A DNA stretch of 64,000 bases from Xylocopa sonorina (lineage: Eukaryota > Arthropoda > Insecta > Hymenoptera > Apidae): assembly GCF_050948175.1 (NCBI RefSeq), contig NW_027490118.1, positions 372,001 to 436,000 on the forward strand, given 5' to 3'. The first letter of the stretch is position 1, and each line of letters begins with the position of its first letter. The notes under the pieces were generated by a model, which ran no database searches, had not been told where the DNA came from, and saw only the letters and a program-made list of their open reading frames with translations. Shown here in pieces: positions 1 through 10,662 of this stretch. The translations under genes and the position numbers were made by a program.

Positions 1-2
1 AG

Positions 3-1320
3 CACATTGACGCCTGCGTGCATCACAGGTGTGTCACACGTGTGTGTTCCGTGAGGCGGTGTGCATCATCGGTGGGTCACTCGCGTCTGATTTTTGGGGC
101 GGCTTGCATCACTGGTTGGTCACACGCGTCTATTTTGTGATCCGGTGTGCATCACGTTGGGTCGCACTTGTATTTCAGAAAGTAGTTTCCAACATTATAA
201 GCAGACATTCAATCTTTAAAATATAACAATTCAATATTGTAAACCTAACATAATTATTTAATTTTTTTATGTAATTTTTCAAACCATGTTGGGTGGAGTT
301 CCGGTTGACCCTTACATTAGTTGCATTAGGTTTTTGCTTTTGTCGCCTTATTCGCGGCATACTGCCCACGATTTATTCTAGATATATGTTTAAAACATTC
401 TTTACATCACTGTCTCGTTTCTATCGCGCGTTCTTGAAACGACAGCAGAAAATGTTTAATATTTTCATACCTTTGGTAATTCATTTTCTATGTATACAAT
501 AGGAATTAACGAGAGAAGTCGCGCAAACTAATTCGATAACTATTTTTCTATACCACTTTACTGTTCTGCGTAATCAACTGTGATAAGAAGACATCTGGTC
601 GGATGGTCAAACCCCTTCGTAGCTTTGTTATAAAGGAACACTGTGACCGGCTTTAACTTATTATTATTACCCTGGACAACAACACATTTGTGGTTTTCAG
701 AAGTGGCTAGCATGCATACCGGCCTCTTATCCGTCCATTTTAAGAATTTAAATCCGTTCCCATTTTGAAAATACATAAAGCCACCCCGTTACTGTTTCCA
801 TTTAGCCTGCAACGGGAGAAATTTTTTATTAATTTTTACTGTACCACAAATAAATGTTCCTTCTTGCAAAAGTTTTTTGGCAATGGGACACTATTATCAA
901 AATTATCTGCGTATAATACGCGGCGTCCAAATGATAATTCAACCTTTAAGGTCATAACTACAGCATGCACATGTGCTCTAACTATTCTGGTTGCATTTTT
1001 CCGGCGTAAATAAGAATGTTGTTGGTGTATCCATCCGGAAGGTACAGTTTACAATGTCTTATACCATATTTATGCCCTTTCCTGGGATATATTGGCAAAA
1101 ACTAAGACGTCCTCGCCACGAAACCATGGTTTCGTCGATTGCAATATTTTTGCAGAGCTTAACAGTAATTTTGAAAGTGTGGCAAATTTCGTTAACAATA
1201 ATTCTGAGTTTATACAAACGGTCCAGTGATTGCCGTGAAAATGTTGATGAAATGAAAATATCTAAGTATCAATATAAACCTATCGATATATATCCTTTTG
1301 AGACCAATATAATTCTTTTT
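3..1320 (-). mobile_element. piggyBac-type DNA transposon, degraded copy A
   Basis: The segment opens with CACATTGACGCC, nearly identical to the element end at 58,011 and close to those at 25,617 and 60,177, so this is the 3' terminal region of a minus-strand piggyBac-like element. Translated pieces match the better copy at 25,867-27,521: the segment around a conserved KWTDKRPVCML block lies at about 730-776, and N-terminal pieces extend up to about 1,250. Sequence similarity stops near 1,320, where an unrelated block shared with 17,493-17,860 begins. The N-terminus and the other terminal repeat are missing. Family assignment is firm; exact outer limits are uncertain because the window starts here. 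Confidence 0.75.
175..1320 (-). pseudogene. piggyBac transposase relic (copy A)
   Basis: Broken transposase reading toward lower coordinates. Intact members of the family cut and paste DNA at TTAA sites in the nucleus using three Asp residues in an RNase H-like fold. The recognisable parts are a central stretch near 558-776 (KWTDKRPVCML, then a region aligning with the third-Asp segment of the 25.9-kb copy, where the VDLSDQ-type motif has decayed to DHPTR-like sequence) and a cysteine-poor C-terminal remnant at about 270-350 that fits the zinc-binding tail only after frameshifts. Stops and shifts throughout make it non-functional. The 58.0-59.5 kb copy belongs to the same subfamily. Confidence 0.7.
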
Positions 1321-1329
1321 TAGTTTCTC

Positions 1330-1690
1330 GATTTTTTTATTTTCTCCTACGATATCGCCATATTTCGTTGTACCAAGGTACAACGTCAAGGCCCTTACAG
1401 TATGGTATATAATCTGTTGTCTGAAATTTCTAGGATTTCCTCTTAATGAATGCAATGTTTCCACAGATTTTCCTTTCCCTTCTCTTTAGTTACGTTGTTG
1501 TTACTTTATGCTCTCTACCCTCCACATTTCCTCACTACACCATCCCGAAAACGACGTTATACGATTACTTCAGGATAGCGCCCCGGTCTCGCCACCCCGA
1601 GATCGAGTGTTCTCTCTTGCATCCGTTGATTTATATATGTCATATATTGGAGAATGTTCCCTCTTATCGTTTGTATTTTTCGAATTATGT
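1330..1690. repeat. Duplicated block, inverted relative to 17,493-17,860
   Basis: This block is the reverse complement of 17,493-17,860 at recognisable but diverged identity. Landmarks are CGAGATCGAGTGTTC here and its complement near 17,560. On the strand of transcription-like reading (plus here, minus there) both copies keep an uninterrupted frame of about 75 codons (see the small ORF entries). Both copies end abruptly, against piggyBac copy A at 1,320 and against different duplicated DNA at 17,492. I cannot name the block; it may be part of an unrecognised mobile element. Confidence 0.7.
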
Positions 1691-2009
1691 TTTAGTTAGA
1701 TGTATATTAGATACGCATAGATATATCGGATTTCCGTACCATTTTTTAGTAAAGTTTTATTCTTTTCAGTCTGTTCGTTTTCATTTCGCCAAAGGCGCTC
1801 CTGTATTCGATGCGGACCCGCTCCGATTGAACCCGCTGATAATTACATTACATTACGTAAATAAACGGAGAGTTCAATCGGAGCGGATCTCAATCACTCC
1901 GTTACTGCGGAAGGCTTACTGCATAGCCTTATCCCTGGGAAAGTTGCGGAGGTTGCTTCTGAAACGAGATGGAAGTGTGATTATGTTTAATTTAGTTCGG
2001 TTACGCTAG
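1446..2009 (+). CDS. Open frame, hydrophobic start, shared with 17,716 copy; function unknown
   Basis: An uninterrupted frame of 187 codons starting at 1,446 (a second Met falls at 1,458). The first 80 or so residues align without gaps to the frame at 17,716-17,480 (minus). Both have a hydrophobic N-terminus rich in Phe, Leu and Val that could be a signal peptide or membrane segment, then the shared motifs PRSR, EIECSL and HPLIYIC. Past about 1,690 the two sequences are unrelated, so the rest of this frame is probably chance; it also runs through a 15-bp inverted repeat. No known domain is recognised. It could be a fragment of a mobile-element gene or an accidental frame kept because the copies are not very old. 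Confidence 0.25.
   Translation: MNAMFPQIFLSLLFSYVVVTLCSLPSTFPHYTIPKTTLYDYFRIAPRSRHPEIECSLLHPLIYICHILENVPSYRLYFSNYVLVRCILDTHRYIGFPYHFLVKFYSFQSVRFHFAKGAPVFDADPLRLNPLIITLHYVNKRRVQSERISITPLLRKAYCIALSLGKLRRLLLKRDGSVIMFNLVRLR
1818..1886. repeat. 15-bp perfect inverted repeat with 39-nt loop
   Basis: CCGCTCCGATTGAAC at 1,818-1,832 is answered by its exact reverse complement at 1,872-1,886. Transcribed, it would form a strong hairpin. It could be the remnant of a foldback or MITE end. No further arm extension is visible. Confidence 0.7.
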
Positions 2010-2245
2010 GTTAGGTTAGGTTGGGTTATATTTGGGAATGTTTGCATGTAGCTCAGTTATGTTAGATTAGATTTAAGAAAGCGTTGGTTTGATTGGTTTA
2101 TGTTTAAAAGGGGTAAAGTTAGATTGTGCTAGGTTGGGTTAGATTTGAGTGAAGGCAGGTTAAGTCCGATTAGGTGTAACTGAGGTTAGCTTGGTTCAAA
2201 TTAAGTTTAGATTATGTTAGATTAAGTTATGCCAAGTTAGAGAGG
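1990..2245 (+). repeat. Degenerate TTAGG-like, G/T-biased stretch
   Basis: Starts with CTAGGTTAGGTTAGGTTGGG and continues with scattered TTAGAT, GGTTAG and TTAGGT words, all with the G/T bias on the plus strand. (TTAGG)n is the telomere repeat of most insects, so this is either a small decayed interstitial telomeric tract or ordinary low-complexity sequence. Only about three perfect units remain. Confidence 0.5.
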
Positions 2246-2255
2246 GATTATCGAT

Positions 2256-2520
2256 AATTGGTAATGTCATCCGTCGATTGTTCTTGAATTACCGACTATT
2301 GGTAATACCGACCGTTATAATATCATGAGTTATCGACCTCATGCATCACCTACTGTCCATATATCGTGAGTTTTCGACCGCAGGAAACTCCAGTCGTTGA
2401 TAAGTCTTGAGTTACCTACTATTGGTTACACCACTCGTGTGTGATATCATACATTATCGGTTGTTGGTAACTCCAGTCGTCGATTATTCATGGATTATTA
2501 ACAACAAGTAACACCAGCCA
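2256..2520. repeat. About 41-bp degenerate minisatellite, roughly 6 units
   Basis: Recurring words are (A/T)TTGGTAA(T/C)(A/T)CC, CGTTGATA and TGAGTTA(C/T)CGAC, spaced about 40-42 bp. Units align with several mismatches each. It follows the TTAGG-like tract directly. Confidence 0.6.
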
Positions 2521-2529
2521 GAATCACAA

Positions 2530-3720
2530 AATTATAGTAGGAAGCTGGAAATAATGGGTGATGCAATGTACACTTTTATTTTGCAAAGACAGTAAATCTG
2601 TTACTAATCAGTCTTTATTCTATGAGACAATATTGGAAAACTGAAGGAATGTCTAATTTTACCCATTATGCGTGTAATCCCGGTGTGAATAATTAACTAA
2701 AGGTTTACAATTAATACATGAATGTATAATTTATATTTTAGTAAACAAATCAATTTATTTTACAGAATATAAATATTATTGATAAGTTAACTTGTTGCCT
2801 GATTCCTTCCTAGAACATATAGATTTTAATAATTATATATGACAATTGAAAAGAACGAACAAATTATACAGCTAAATCAGAGGAAAAGATCATGCAAATA
2901 TTAATTGTCATTCAAACTAATTTGAACAGCGAGTTTGTTAACAAAAGTGTAAGCACAAATACTGTATTGTTCATTATGTTAAAAGAAAATATATTAGTTC
3001 TCGTACATTACAGCTTCTCATAGATCAGTCTGATTAATCGCCCAAGCAACCATAATTCAAGAGTTAATTAACATCACTTTTGCAAAATTCACAATATGTA
3101 AATTTCGTAAATTTTAAAGGTGACAAAGTTGGTACACGGTTTTTGGATCTTAAAAATAATAAAGGGTGTGGCAGCGAGGGGAGAACCTAGTAAACCACTA
3201 GGTACAACATTAGCAATGGATTCCCAAAATTTTCTCGCAATGCTTTCTCATAAAAAAGAATATATTTTTTACGTTTCAATTAATTAGAAATGCAAAATAA
3301 TTTTACTAATAACATAATATTATATATCTTTCGGAGAATTAAAACTTGCATGGACAAAGCTGTAATGGAAAAGTTGAAAATTAGCGGTGATCTACGAAAA
3401 GCAATGAAATTAGAGAAATTAATGGTCAATTTAAAGTCGAAACTTACTTTGAAAAATTAAATACCGTCTTCTTAAAAAGAACCGACATATTAACTAATTA
3501 AGGAAAAATTATTCCTACTTTTAAAAATTTTGTTACTTTTTGTAAAATTTGATATGATAATATAAAATATTTAAAATAATAGAAAAAACTAAAGTGATAT
3601 ATATATTATTATATATTTTTGTAATACATTTCGTAACGCTAAATGATAAAAATTAAATAAATACGTTTGAAAACGTTTATTTATGTAGATTGAACTTTAC
3701 TCATACATTTATAATAAAAT
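2530..3720. other. AT-rich DNA, no feature recognised
   Basis: Strongly AT-rich with frequent stops in all frames. No tRNA, known mobile-element motif or tandem repeat was recognised. Confidence 0.5.
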
Positions 3721-3724
3721 GAAC

Positions 3725-5365
3725 ATAGTTATTCATATCTAATATTTTCTTTGGAAACAATGAGAAAAGATATAAAGTACATTGTTATTATAGTTCTAGC
3801 TGCTCCATAAGTTCCGAAAATGATAAAATGGACCAACGCTAGCAAAAAGTCTAATGTTCCATAATTATTTTATAGTTGAAAGATTATCAAGCTTTATGCC
3901 TGGATGGATCCTCATATATAAGTATAACTGCCAAAATGAAATGAAATCGCAAAGTGATATTTACGCATCTGCGTGCTGCAATTTTGACATATTTAAATTT
4001 CTGATAAAAGCATATAAATGTTTATAATCTAATTATCAATTACAAATGGAATTCTACAATTTATCCATGCAATAGCCAATAGATATACAGTATCTTTAAT
4101 CTTGATGGATTTCGTATGTACGTGCGCGTGTGTGTATGGTAGCAGTTGCAGAAAAACTACATAATAGATTTCATAGTTTCGATTCTAGTGAATCGAGGAA
4201 AATGACATAAAGTTTTCTGTAGAATATCAAGGGGATGTTAAGTTGCTATTGCACTGCATACAGCATTTTTCACTGGAAGAAATTTTTTTCCAATGTGTCG
4301 ACTCCAAATTTATTTGAATTGTTCTCGTTCAGAAAATTAAAACTGAATGACATATCCCTTAACATAGCACGCCTGTAACCACGATACCCAACAGATCCAA
4401 GGTTCCTTTATCTGAGATTAAGGCCTGCTTTCTCCGTTTCCAATCTTCTTTACGTTGGGTTACATTCTTAAGACTCTTTGTAAGTTACAAAGAACAGAAA
4501 CGGTACATGGATTATAAAAGTGTAATAGTTTCATTTATATAATCTTGAACATCTTAAATCCGTTTACGTTACTTTGCTTGTTGTATATGTTTATCGCCTG
4601 GCGCTGAACCAACTACTACTGCCATCATCCCATTCTAAAATTTGGAAAATCCGCCAGATCTAATGAAACCTTGCTTAAATTGCAAATGTGTTTTTACTGT
4701 ATCCAGCAGAAATGAAATTACATTGACAGAAGTACCAGCTAGTTCTCCACGCCTATTTGAATCAACATTAAATCACCTTGTTAAACAATAGTATATTAAA
4801 TGCGACTTGGACTTTTAAATTTGAATTTATAAACATCTAACAAATAAATATGTTTCTCTTACTATTCACTTACTATTCTGCCACGTAATTCTTTCTATCC
4901 GTTGTCATTGGCGTGCCAACCGCTGGCTGTTTGAGATATTGTAGTGCACGTGGCAGACTTGTTTCTTATCATCGTCAAGGAGATGGATTTTCACCCCTCC
5001 CCCTTTTTGAATTTTGTTAATTATTGCCTGGAATTTTTGCCATTTCTGTATCTCTGTGACCGCATTGTGGATTCAACATATGTACGATCTTTTTGGTCTT
5101 CATCTCTTTTTACATGTAACATTATATATGTAATGCACGTTTGTTATGTAATGCTCAGATTTATAATCCTCAGATTCTCTTATTCTTTGGTAAAGCAACT
5201 TATTCGATTAATATATATTTATTAGGCATAGATATAAATAATAGGAAAATGTTATTAAAACGGTATTAAATATGTTGTAATTATATATTTAAGGTCTGAA
5301 GGTGTAGATGCAATTAGTGTCCGATGTTTTACATGATCCAATTGACGTATCGAACGAGGTTATGA
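3725..5365. repeat. Left arm of a large inverted duplication (partner 32,435-35,240)
   Basis: Reads as the reverse complement of 34,046-35,240 (matching 3,722-4,865) and of 32,435-32,920 (matching about 4,870-5,365). The partner carries an extra 1.1 kb between those two parts. Since about 33,826-34,196 of that extra piece is also present at 17,120-17,492, it is probably ancestral and was deleted here. The end near 3,725 coincides with the start of a TCTA microsatellite in the partner (35,240). Confidence 0.85.
4639..4791 (+). CDS. 50-codon open frame kept in three duplicated copies; unknown
   Basis: Open from just after a TAA at 4,636 to TAG at 4,789-4,791; the first Met is at 4,663. It contains a cysteine cluster KPCLNCKC and the tail HLVKQ. 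The inverted copy at 34,111-34,263 has the same length and stop position (TAA), with four amino-acid replacements and about three silent changes. The third copy (stop at 17,408) keeps only the last 25 codons. There is no splice signal I can defend and no recognised domain. It could be a terminal exon or mobile-element fragment. The ratio of replacement to silent change does not argue for selection. Confidence 0.25.
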   Translation, partial: NLENPPDLMKPCLNCKCVFTVSSRNEITLTEVPASSPRLFESTLNHLVKQ

Positions 5366-6737
5366 AATATGAGAATATTTTATTATCCCTCGACCCCTTC
5401 CCATGTTAAATGAATGATTAGTTCTGCAAGATAAGAAGCCTGAATTAGTGAGATCTCTGCGAACATAAGTAATTTGTAAGTAATACATTTTTTCTCTTTG
5501 AATATATAAATTCCTGTTTTATATCCATTTCGGTCCAATTCTGTTATAGCTTCTGAGCAGAAGTAATATTGATTATACCTGGTATTTGCAATAGTTCTTT
5601 ATTCAACAGATTTTATGGACGTAGAAGCATCATTTGTGAGATATATCGATCTACTTTGCAGTTCTATCAGTTTCTTTTTCTGCTCACTACTTTCTATTCT
5701 CAGGTCCATATACTTATCGTTTATCACCATCATATATGTTACATAAGATTATAATAACTTTTTTGTCCTTAAATTTTGCGGATACTTCAATTAAATTTCC
5801 TTTGATTAAAAAAAACGAAAACTAAAGAAGAGTGACACGTACCATTTCTTCGAAACGTTGTATCGTAATTAGCATCTGACTGTTTTCAAAGGCACGCACT
5901 TTAGTTAACATTTCCAGTGATTCGGTCTGCGGAGTAAAGAAATATTCTACTTTCGATATTGTCAGCTCTTGTAATTCTAAAGCAAATATATTTATCTGCT
6001 GACAACGCGAACACTGTTTATGGCTAAATTAGAGAAAAACAAATACATTATAAGGAATATATTAAACATCGTAATATTAAATCTAACTTTGTTCATCGTT
6101 GCCTTGTTGGACACATCCATAACAATATGCAGCGTGGGATAATAATAATTAGCACCTCAGATATCCTTGAAGCTATAAGTTTCATAGAAATTTTTGTTGA
6201 TATAAAATTGCACAGAACAAAGCGTCCATCCGTTGATGAAAATAGTTTACTTGTAAATGGAGATATGTTGGACATTTGATGGTTACCTTCATTTTTTAAA
6301 ATGAATTGGTATGTTCATTCTTCCGTAATACGATAGAGCATTTTAAAATGAGTTCAACGACCTGTAACATAAAGCCATTGAAGGTTACAAAAAATAAAGA
6401 AGACGATAATACTTACAGTTTTGATAGTAAATTAAAAATACGTATTGTAAACAGTGGTGGAAGCAAGTGAATAAACACTGTACGATGGGCATTTTAATAG
6501 TTTGCAGGATAAGTTAAACATGATAATATTAGTATTGAAAAATCGATTTGAGTACGTTTGGTTATGTTGTTCGTTTGTCGTCCACTTTATAAGTACTGAG
6601 CTGCGGATTCCCCAGGACAGCTCACAAAATTGTTGAAATATGGGGGATTGTCATTGTGAACTTAAATCAAGAGGTAATTAAATTGCATTATATTGTAAAC
6701 AAATCTTAATGTTTCATTTTAAATAGTAAGATTAAAT
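5366..6737. other. AT-rich DNA; short shared piece only
   Basis: About 5,657-5,735 recurs at 15,605-15,680 immediately before the larger duplicated block, so the second copy lacks the roughly 1 kb in between. Otherwise I see no gene, RNA or tandem array here. Confidence 0.5.
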
Positions 6738-8165
6738 ACTCTTTACCAAACTACAAGAATGGATACATACCTCCCTGTTATTATTATTTCATAAAGAATT
6801 CTAATTGCAATTATATAGTTCACTACGATACAAAATATTTCTTAGGAAATTCTAAATATTAAATTAGAGAACGAAGCAAAACATTTTCAATAATTACGAA
6901 TATGAAAAATACTTGAACATTCCGAAAGAAAGATGTTCTAAACAGAAGTTAGATAAATCAAACATTCAATTTCAATTCCAGAATTCATCTATAAGGGTTA
7001 AAATATTCTGAAAACATTAATTACAGTCTTTAAAGCAAGTAGTTGGACAGTATTTCAATTTTTAAGAAAATTGATGAAAGTCAACCATTTTGAAGTGGTC
7101 TGAATCTTTGCCGTTTGAGCAATATGTTACTAACAAAAAACTGCATAAATTTCAGGCTTATAAACATATAGATTAAATCTTATGCAGACACGTTTATATC
7201 CGAGTTACTAAATAATAAACGACACTAAGTAATCATTTTAAAACTTAAACGATTACACCTCGCATACTTTTAAAAATATTGCAAACGTGAAAAGTAAGTG
7301 GTTTATCAAAAACTCTTCTAAAAGAACGGACGAAGCCAATAGAAATCTTTGTTGAAGTAAGCAGGTTCTAAAGTTCTAAGTAATGCGATGGCCCTTATCT
7401 GCCTACGTTTCATAGCAAGTAAGTTCTGAAGTTCTATAAAATCCGATGGAGCTCCTCACTATCAACGTTTCAAAGGAAGTTCTCAAACTCTCAGTTCTAC
7501 GTTTAGATCTATGTGTGTTCTACATATCTATGTAAAGTGATGGTCCCTATCAGTTGTGACGGAAACCTATCTACAGTAAGTCAGGGAAGCTCGAAGGGGT
7601 TAATTATTCAAATGCTTTAAGGTGTAAAACGTACCTTAATCTAAAGCGATCTATCGCTACAGTGTATCCACTCACGTACAACATTTCGCGGGCTCGCAAA
7701 CGCAAAAATAATCACCGAAACGGGGAGGTATTTCGAAACTGCGAAACTATAGTTTCTTGGGCGCCTGCTGCTCAGAAAGCACCAAAGAAATAGACTACAC
7801 GACCCCGGGAAACTCGGGGCGGAACAATGCTCGAAACTTCGAAATACTAAAGTCTAAATCGAAAATTCGAAATACTAAAGATACTAAAGTCACGGCTTCT
7901 TTATTTATGGCCTCGTGGCCCGCGAATGATCGAGGATCACCATCCGCTTCACGATATAAGATATAATATACAGTATGCGATACATGAAATGCGGCATGAA
8001 AATGGGACGCTTTAGTGAATGAGCTCTCACGTTCTCTTCTTCAGTTTCCTTGAATTCGCTGGTGGTCCTCGGGTCTCCTGAATCCTCCTCGGGGCTCCTT
8101 GGTGGGACGGGCTGTACGCTTCGGTATTGTTCGGGGCCATCGATCAGTGGATTTGACTTCTCTTT
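6738..8165. repeat. Segmental duplication, copy 1 (partner 15,684-17,090)
   Basis: Collinear, same-orientation match to 15,684-17,090, with small indels around 7,700-7,900. It contains three about 57-bp units beginning GTTCTAAAG, GTTCTGAAG and GTTCTCAAA at 7,365, 7,423 and 7,479 that resemble the centre of the main satellite in inverted orientation. It also holds an LTR-like stretch (see separate entry). Confidence 0.85.
7757..8165 (-). mobile_element. Possible LTR-retroelement remnant (PBS-like motif, Pro/Glu-rich tail), copy 1
   Basis: On the minus strand, a Pro/Glu-rich open stretch (8,171-7,905; words NPLIDGPEQY, PPRSPEED, TTSEFKE) is followed by AATAAA near 7,905 and by GGCGCCCAAGAAAC near 7,760. 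The last resembles a primer-binding site next to an LTR end. The duplicate at 17,145-16,625 keeps the same arrangement, with TGGCGCCCAAG. A reading as the 3' end of a retroelement gene running into an LTR is plausible, but a PBS after the LTR would mark a 5' LTR, so the arrangement is not fully consistent. Direct evidence of LTR boundaries is absent. Confidence 0.3.
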
Positions 8166-8204
8166 AGGCAATTAAGGGGGGGTTGAGGTTCTCCTCGCAT
8201 CCCA

Positions 8205-9440
8205 AAGCATTATAAAGCATAGAAGCAGATAAGTATAATGCCATGCATAATTGCTTACAGCTTATTTAATTTGAATCGTTGAAATGAGATCTGCAATCGC
8301 ATGGTGTAATGCTTTAGGTATCTTTAGGTTGCTTTGAGACACAGACAATATGAAACCCCATTCCGCTGGAAGAAACAGCAGAATTCACAATCGGTTGCTG
8401 TGTAGGAGCACACAAGTATAATAACATAGTAGAAGAGAATAGAAGATAACATGTTACATACTTTACCACCTTCGGAATACCACCAAGGAAATACGTTTAT
8501 TTGACACGTAAAAACGCGAAGCGCGATCCCGCTTTATGGATCCCTTCTATTGACATTCATTAAAAGTGTAGAAGCATATAAGCATATTGCTATGCATATA
8601 AGGTTACAGGTTACTTACCTTGAAACGTTAAAAAGAGATGCGCTATCGCATTGCATGCAGGTTACGAACTCTATTGCATTGACAAGTAGACCCATTAAAG
8701 CGCAATTATGTAGCATGGACTGCGGACTTCACATTCTAATGAAGTATAATATCAGATAAGCATAGTGCTATGCATATAGGATTCCATCTTACTTACATTG
8801 AAACGCTGAAATGAGATGTGCTATTGCATTGCATGGAGCATTAGAAATATACTGCTTTGACACGCCGACACTATAAAACGCCATCTAGTTGCATAGAACT
8901 GTAGAATTCACATTCTTTCAAATCGTAGAAGCAGACAGGCATAAATCTATGCATAGAAGAATACAACTTCCTTACTTTGGAACGTTGGAGTTATGAAACA
9001 TTAGAACTCTATTACTTCGATACGTAGACATTTAGAAACGCTATCTCTTATCAAGGAAGTGTGGGATCTACATTATTTTGAAGTGTAGGTGGAGATAAAC
9101 ATAACGCGTTGCATTGAATATTACAACCTATCATGAAACATTGAAATGAGATGCGACATCGCGTTGAATGAAGCAGTAGAACTCTATTGCTTAGGCAAGT
9201 AGACATCTAAAAGCGCTATCCCTCTGCAAGGGGGTGTAGTGTTCACATTCTTTTTAAGGGTAGAAGCAGATAAGCATAATGCGATGCATAGAGCTTTACA
9301 ACTTACGTACTTACTTTGAACTGTTGATATGAAATGGGATATCACGTTTTATGAAGCATTAGTACGGTATCGCATCGATTTGTAAACATCTAGATACGAT
9401 ATTCCGTAGAAAGGAAGTGTAGGATTTACATTCTTTTAGA
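8205..9440 (+). repeat. Main satellite block 1, plus orientation, about 7 monomers
   Basis: Monomers of about 175-178 bp with landmarks GCATAATGC, TGAAATGAGATGCG, CATTAGAACTCTATTGC and GTAGACATCTA. Mostly the 178-type subfamily, grading to an intermediate type near 9,050-9,400. Confidence 0.9.
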
Positions 9441-9604
9441 GTGTAGTGTGACGTCAGGCGTAGCGCCTGCCACCCATCAGCCTCTTTGCCGCCTCCAGCA
9501 TCAATTCGCGCACGCAGGCAACCTGCCGTACACGCCTGCAAATCGAGCAACCAGCAGCGTTCGCGTGCGTGCTAGTGCACGCGCTCACTCGCACCTACGA
9601 GCAC

Positions 9605-9712
9605 CTCTGTCTCACTCACGCCAATAGGCATCGCTGTCTCGCTTATACCAACGAGCAACTCTGTCTCACTCGCACTTTAACGCATCGCCTTCTCGTTTCC
9701 ATCTACGAGTTC
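9605..9712. repeat. 27-bp minisatellite, 4 units (54-bp dimer)
   Basis: Four consecutive 27-bp units alternate between CTCTGTCTCACTC- and CGCTGTCTCG-type starts, so the true period may be 54 bp. It lies between satellite and the 28S relic. It may be diverged 28S expansion-segment DNA or a separate repeat. The GC-rich 9,440-9,605 stretch before it holds nothing I recognise. Confidence 0.6.
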
Positions 9713-10284
9713 CCATCCCCGCCTCGCTCGCACCGATGACTCCGTCCAGAAGGAAGAAGCCGTAGCCCGTCACCAGAATGGGGACTGTTCCCCATTTCAA
9801 GGAACCTCGAGACCAAGGCAGTCGAGGCACCGCCTGCTAACAGCTGGCCAGGCCCGGCGCCGGCGCAAAATCTGTTCCACCGGGTAGTCTGACCGAGCTT
9901 GCGGCGGGCTAGGCGCACATACAGTCGAGAATGGATTGGTTGCGGCCCGATACCGTACGTGTACCGTCCGCAGCCGGGCGGGCGACCGAGGGTCTGCCGC
10001 GTGCGCATGATTGCGATGCTATAGGCGCTCACTCGGGCCGTAGACCGACGCGCAACGGGTCGCGACGTTCTACTAGGGGAGAAATATACGACTATATCAC
10101 CGGAACGTTCGCCGACGACGGCGTGCCGCTCACTGTGGAACCGCGAGGGTACCACCGGGGCATCGCGCGCCATCGAGAGCCAGTATCGTCGTCGATGTAT
10201 CTCTCCATTTGATCATTTGGGTTTCTCAGGTTTACCCCGGAACGGTTTCACGTACTCTTGAACTCTCTCTTCAAAGTTTTTTTT

Positions 10285-10320
<36 letters not shown>

Positions 10321-10598
10321 GTGGTCGTATTTAGTCTTAGATGGAGTTTACCACCCACTTAGGGCTGCACTCTCAAGCCACCCGACTCTAAAGAGAGATC
10401 CTTCCGAAACGCGTACCGGTCGTTACGGGCCTGGCACCCTCTGTGGATAAATGGCCCCATCCAGGATGGACTTGGACGCGGTTCGTTGTCTCGGGATAAA
10501 CGGATCCTCCCGAACACTACATTTCCCAGCGGCGGAACCGCGGGATTCAGTGCTGGGCTCATTCCTGTTCGCTTGCAGCTACTAAGGAAATCCTGGTC

Positions 10599-10637
<39 letters not shown>

Positions 10638-10662
10638 TGGATAATCTCACCTAATCTGAGGT
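9713..10662 (-). rRNA. 28S rRNA gene, 5' portion only, probably a pseudogene
   Basis: Read on the minus strand, the 28S begins near 10,662 with GACCTCAGATTAGG and continues through conserved words AAGCATATTA, GGAAAAGAAACT, CAGCACTGAATCCCGCG and GTACCGTGAGGGAAAG up to about 10,205. Beyond that, diverged sequence fits the D2 expansion region to about 9,713. About 0.9 kb of a roughly 4-kb gene is present. From general knowledge of the gene, the nearly invariant AGCGGCGAGCG reads AGCTGCAAGCG here, and GGCGAGATTACCC reads GGTGAGATTATCC, which suggests decay. The 28S 3' part is absent, so this fragment cannot yield a functional rRNA. The end at 9,713 is approximate. Confidence 0.85.

Noticed and set aside
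1990..2030. True telomere
   Set aside because: Only about three perfect TTAGG units, followed by unrelated DNA.
4944..5225. 93-codon frame
   Set aside because: The inverted copy at 32,560-32,820 does not preserve it (indels and stops), so there is no sign of coding.
9703..10173. 156-codon open frame on the minus strand
   Set aside because: It lies in the 28S D2 region. GC-rich rRNA genes give long chance frames, and the sequence is explained by rRNA.
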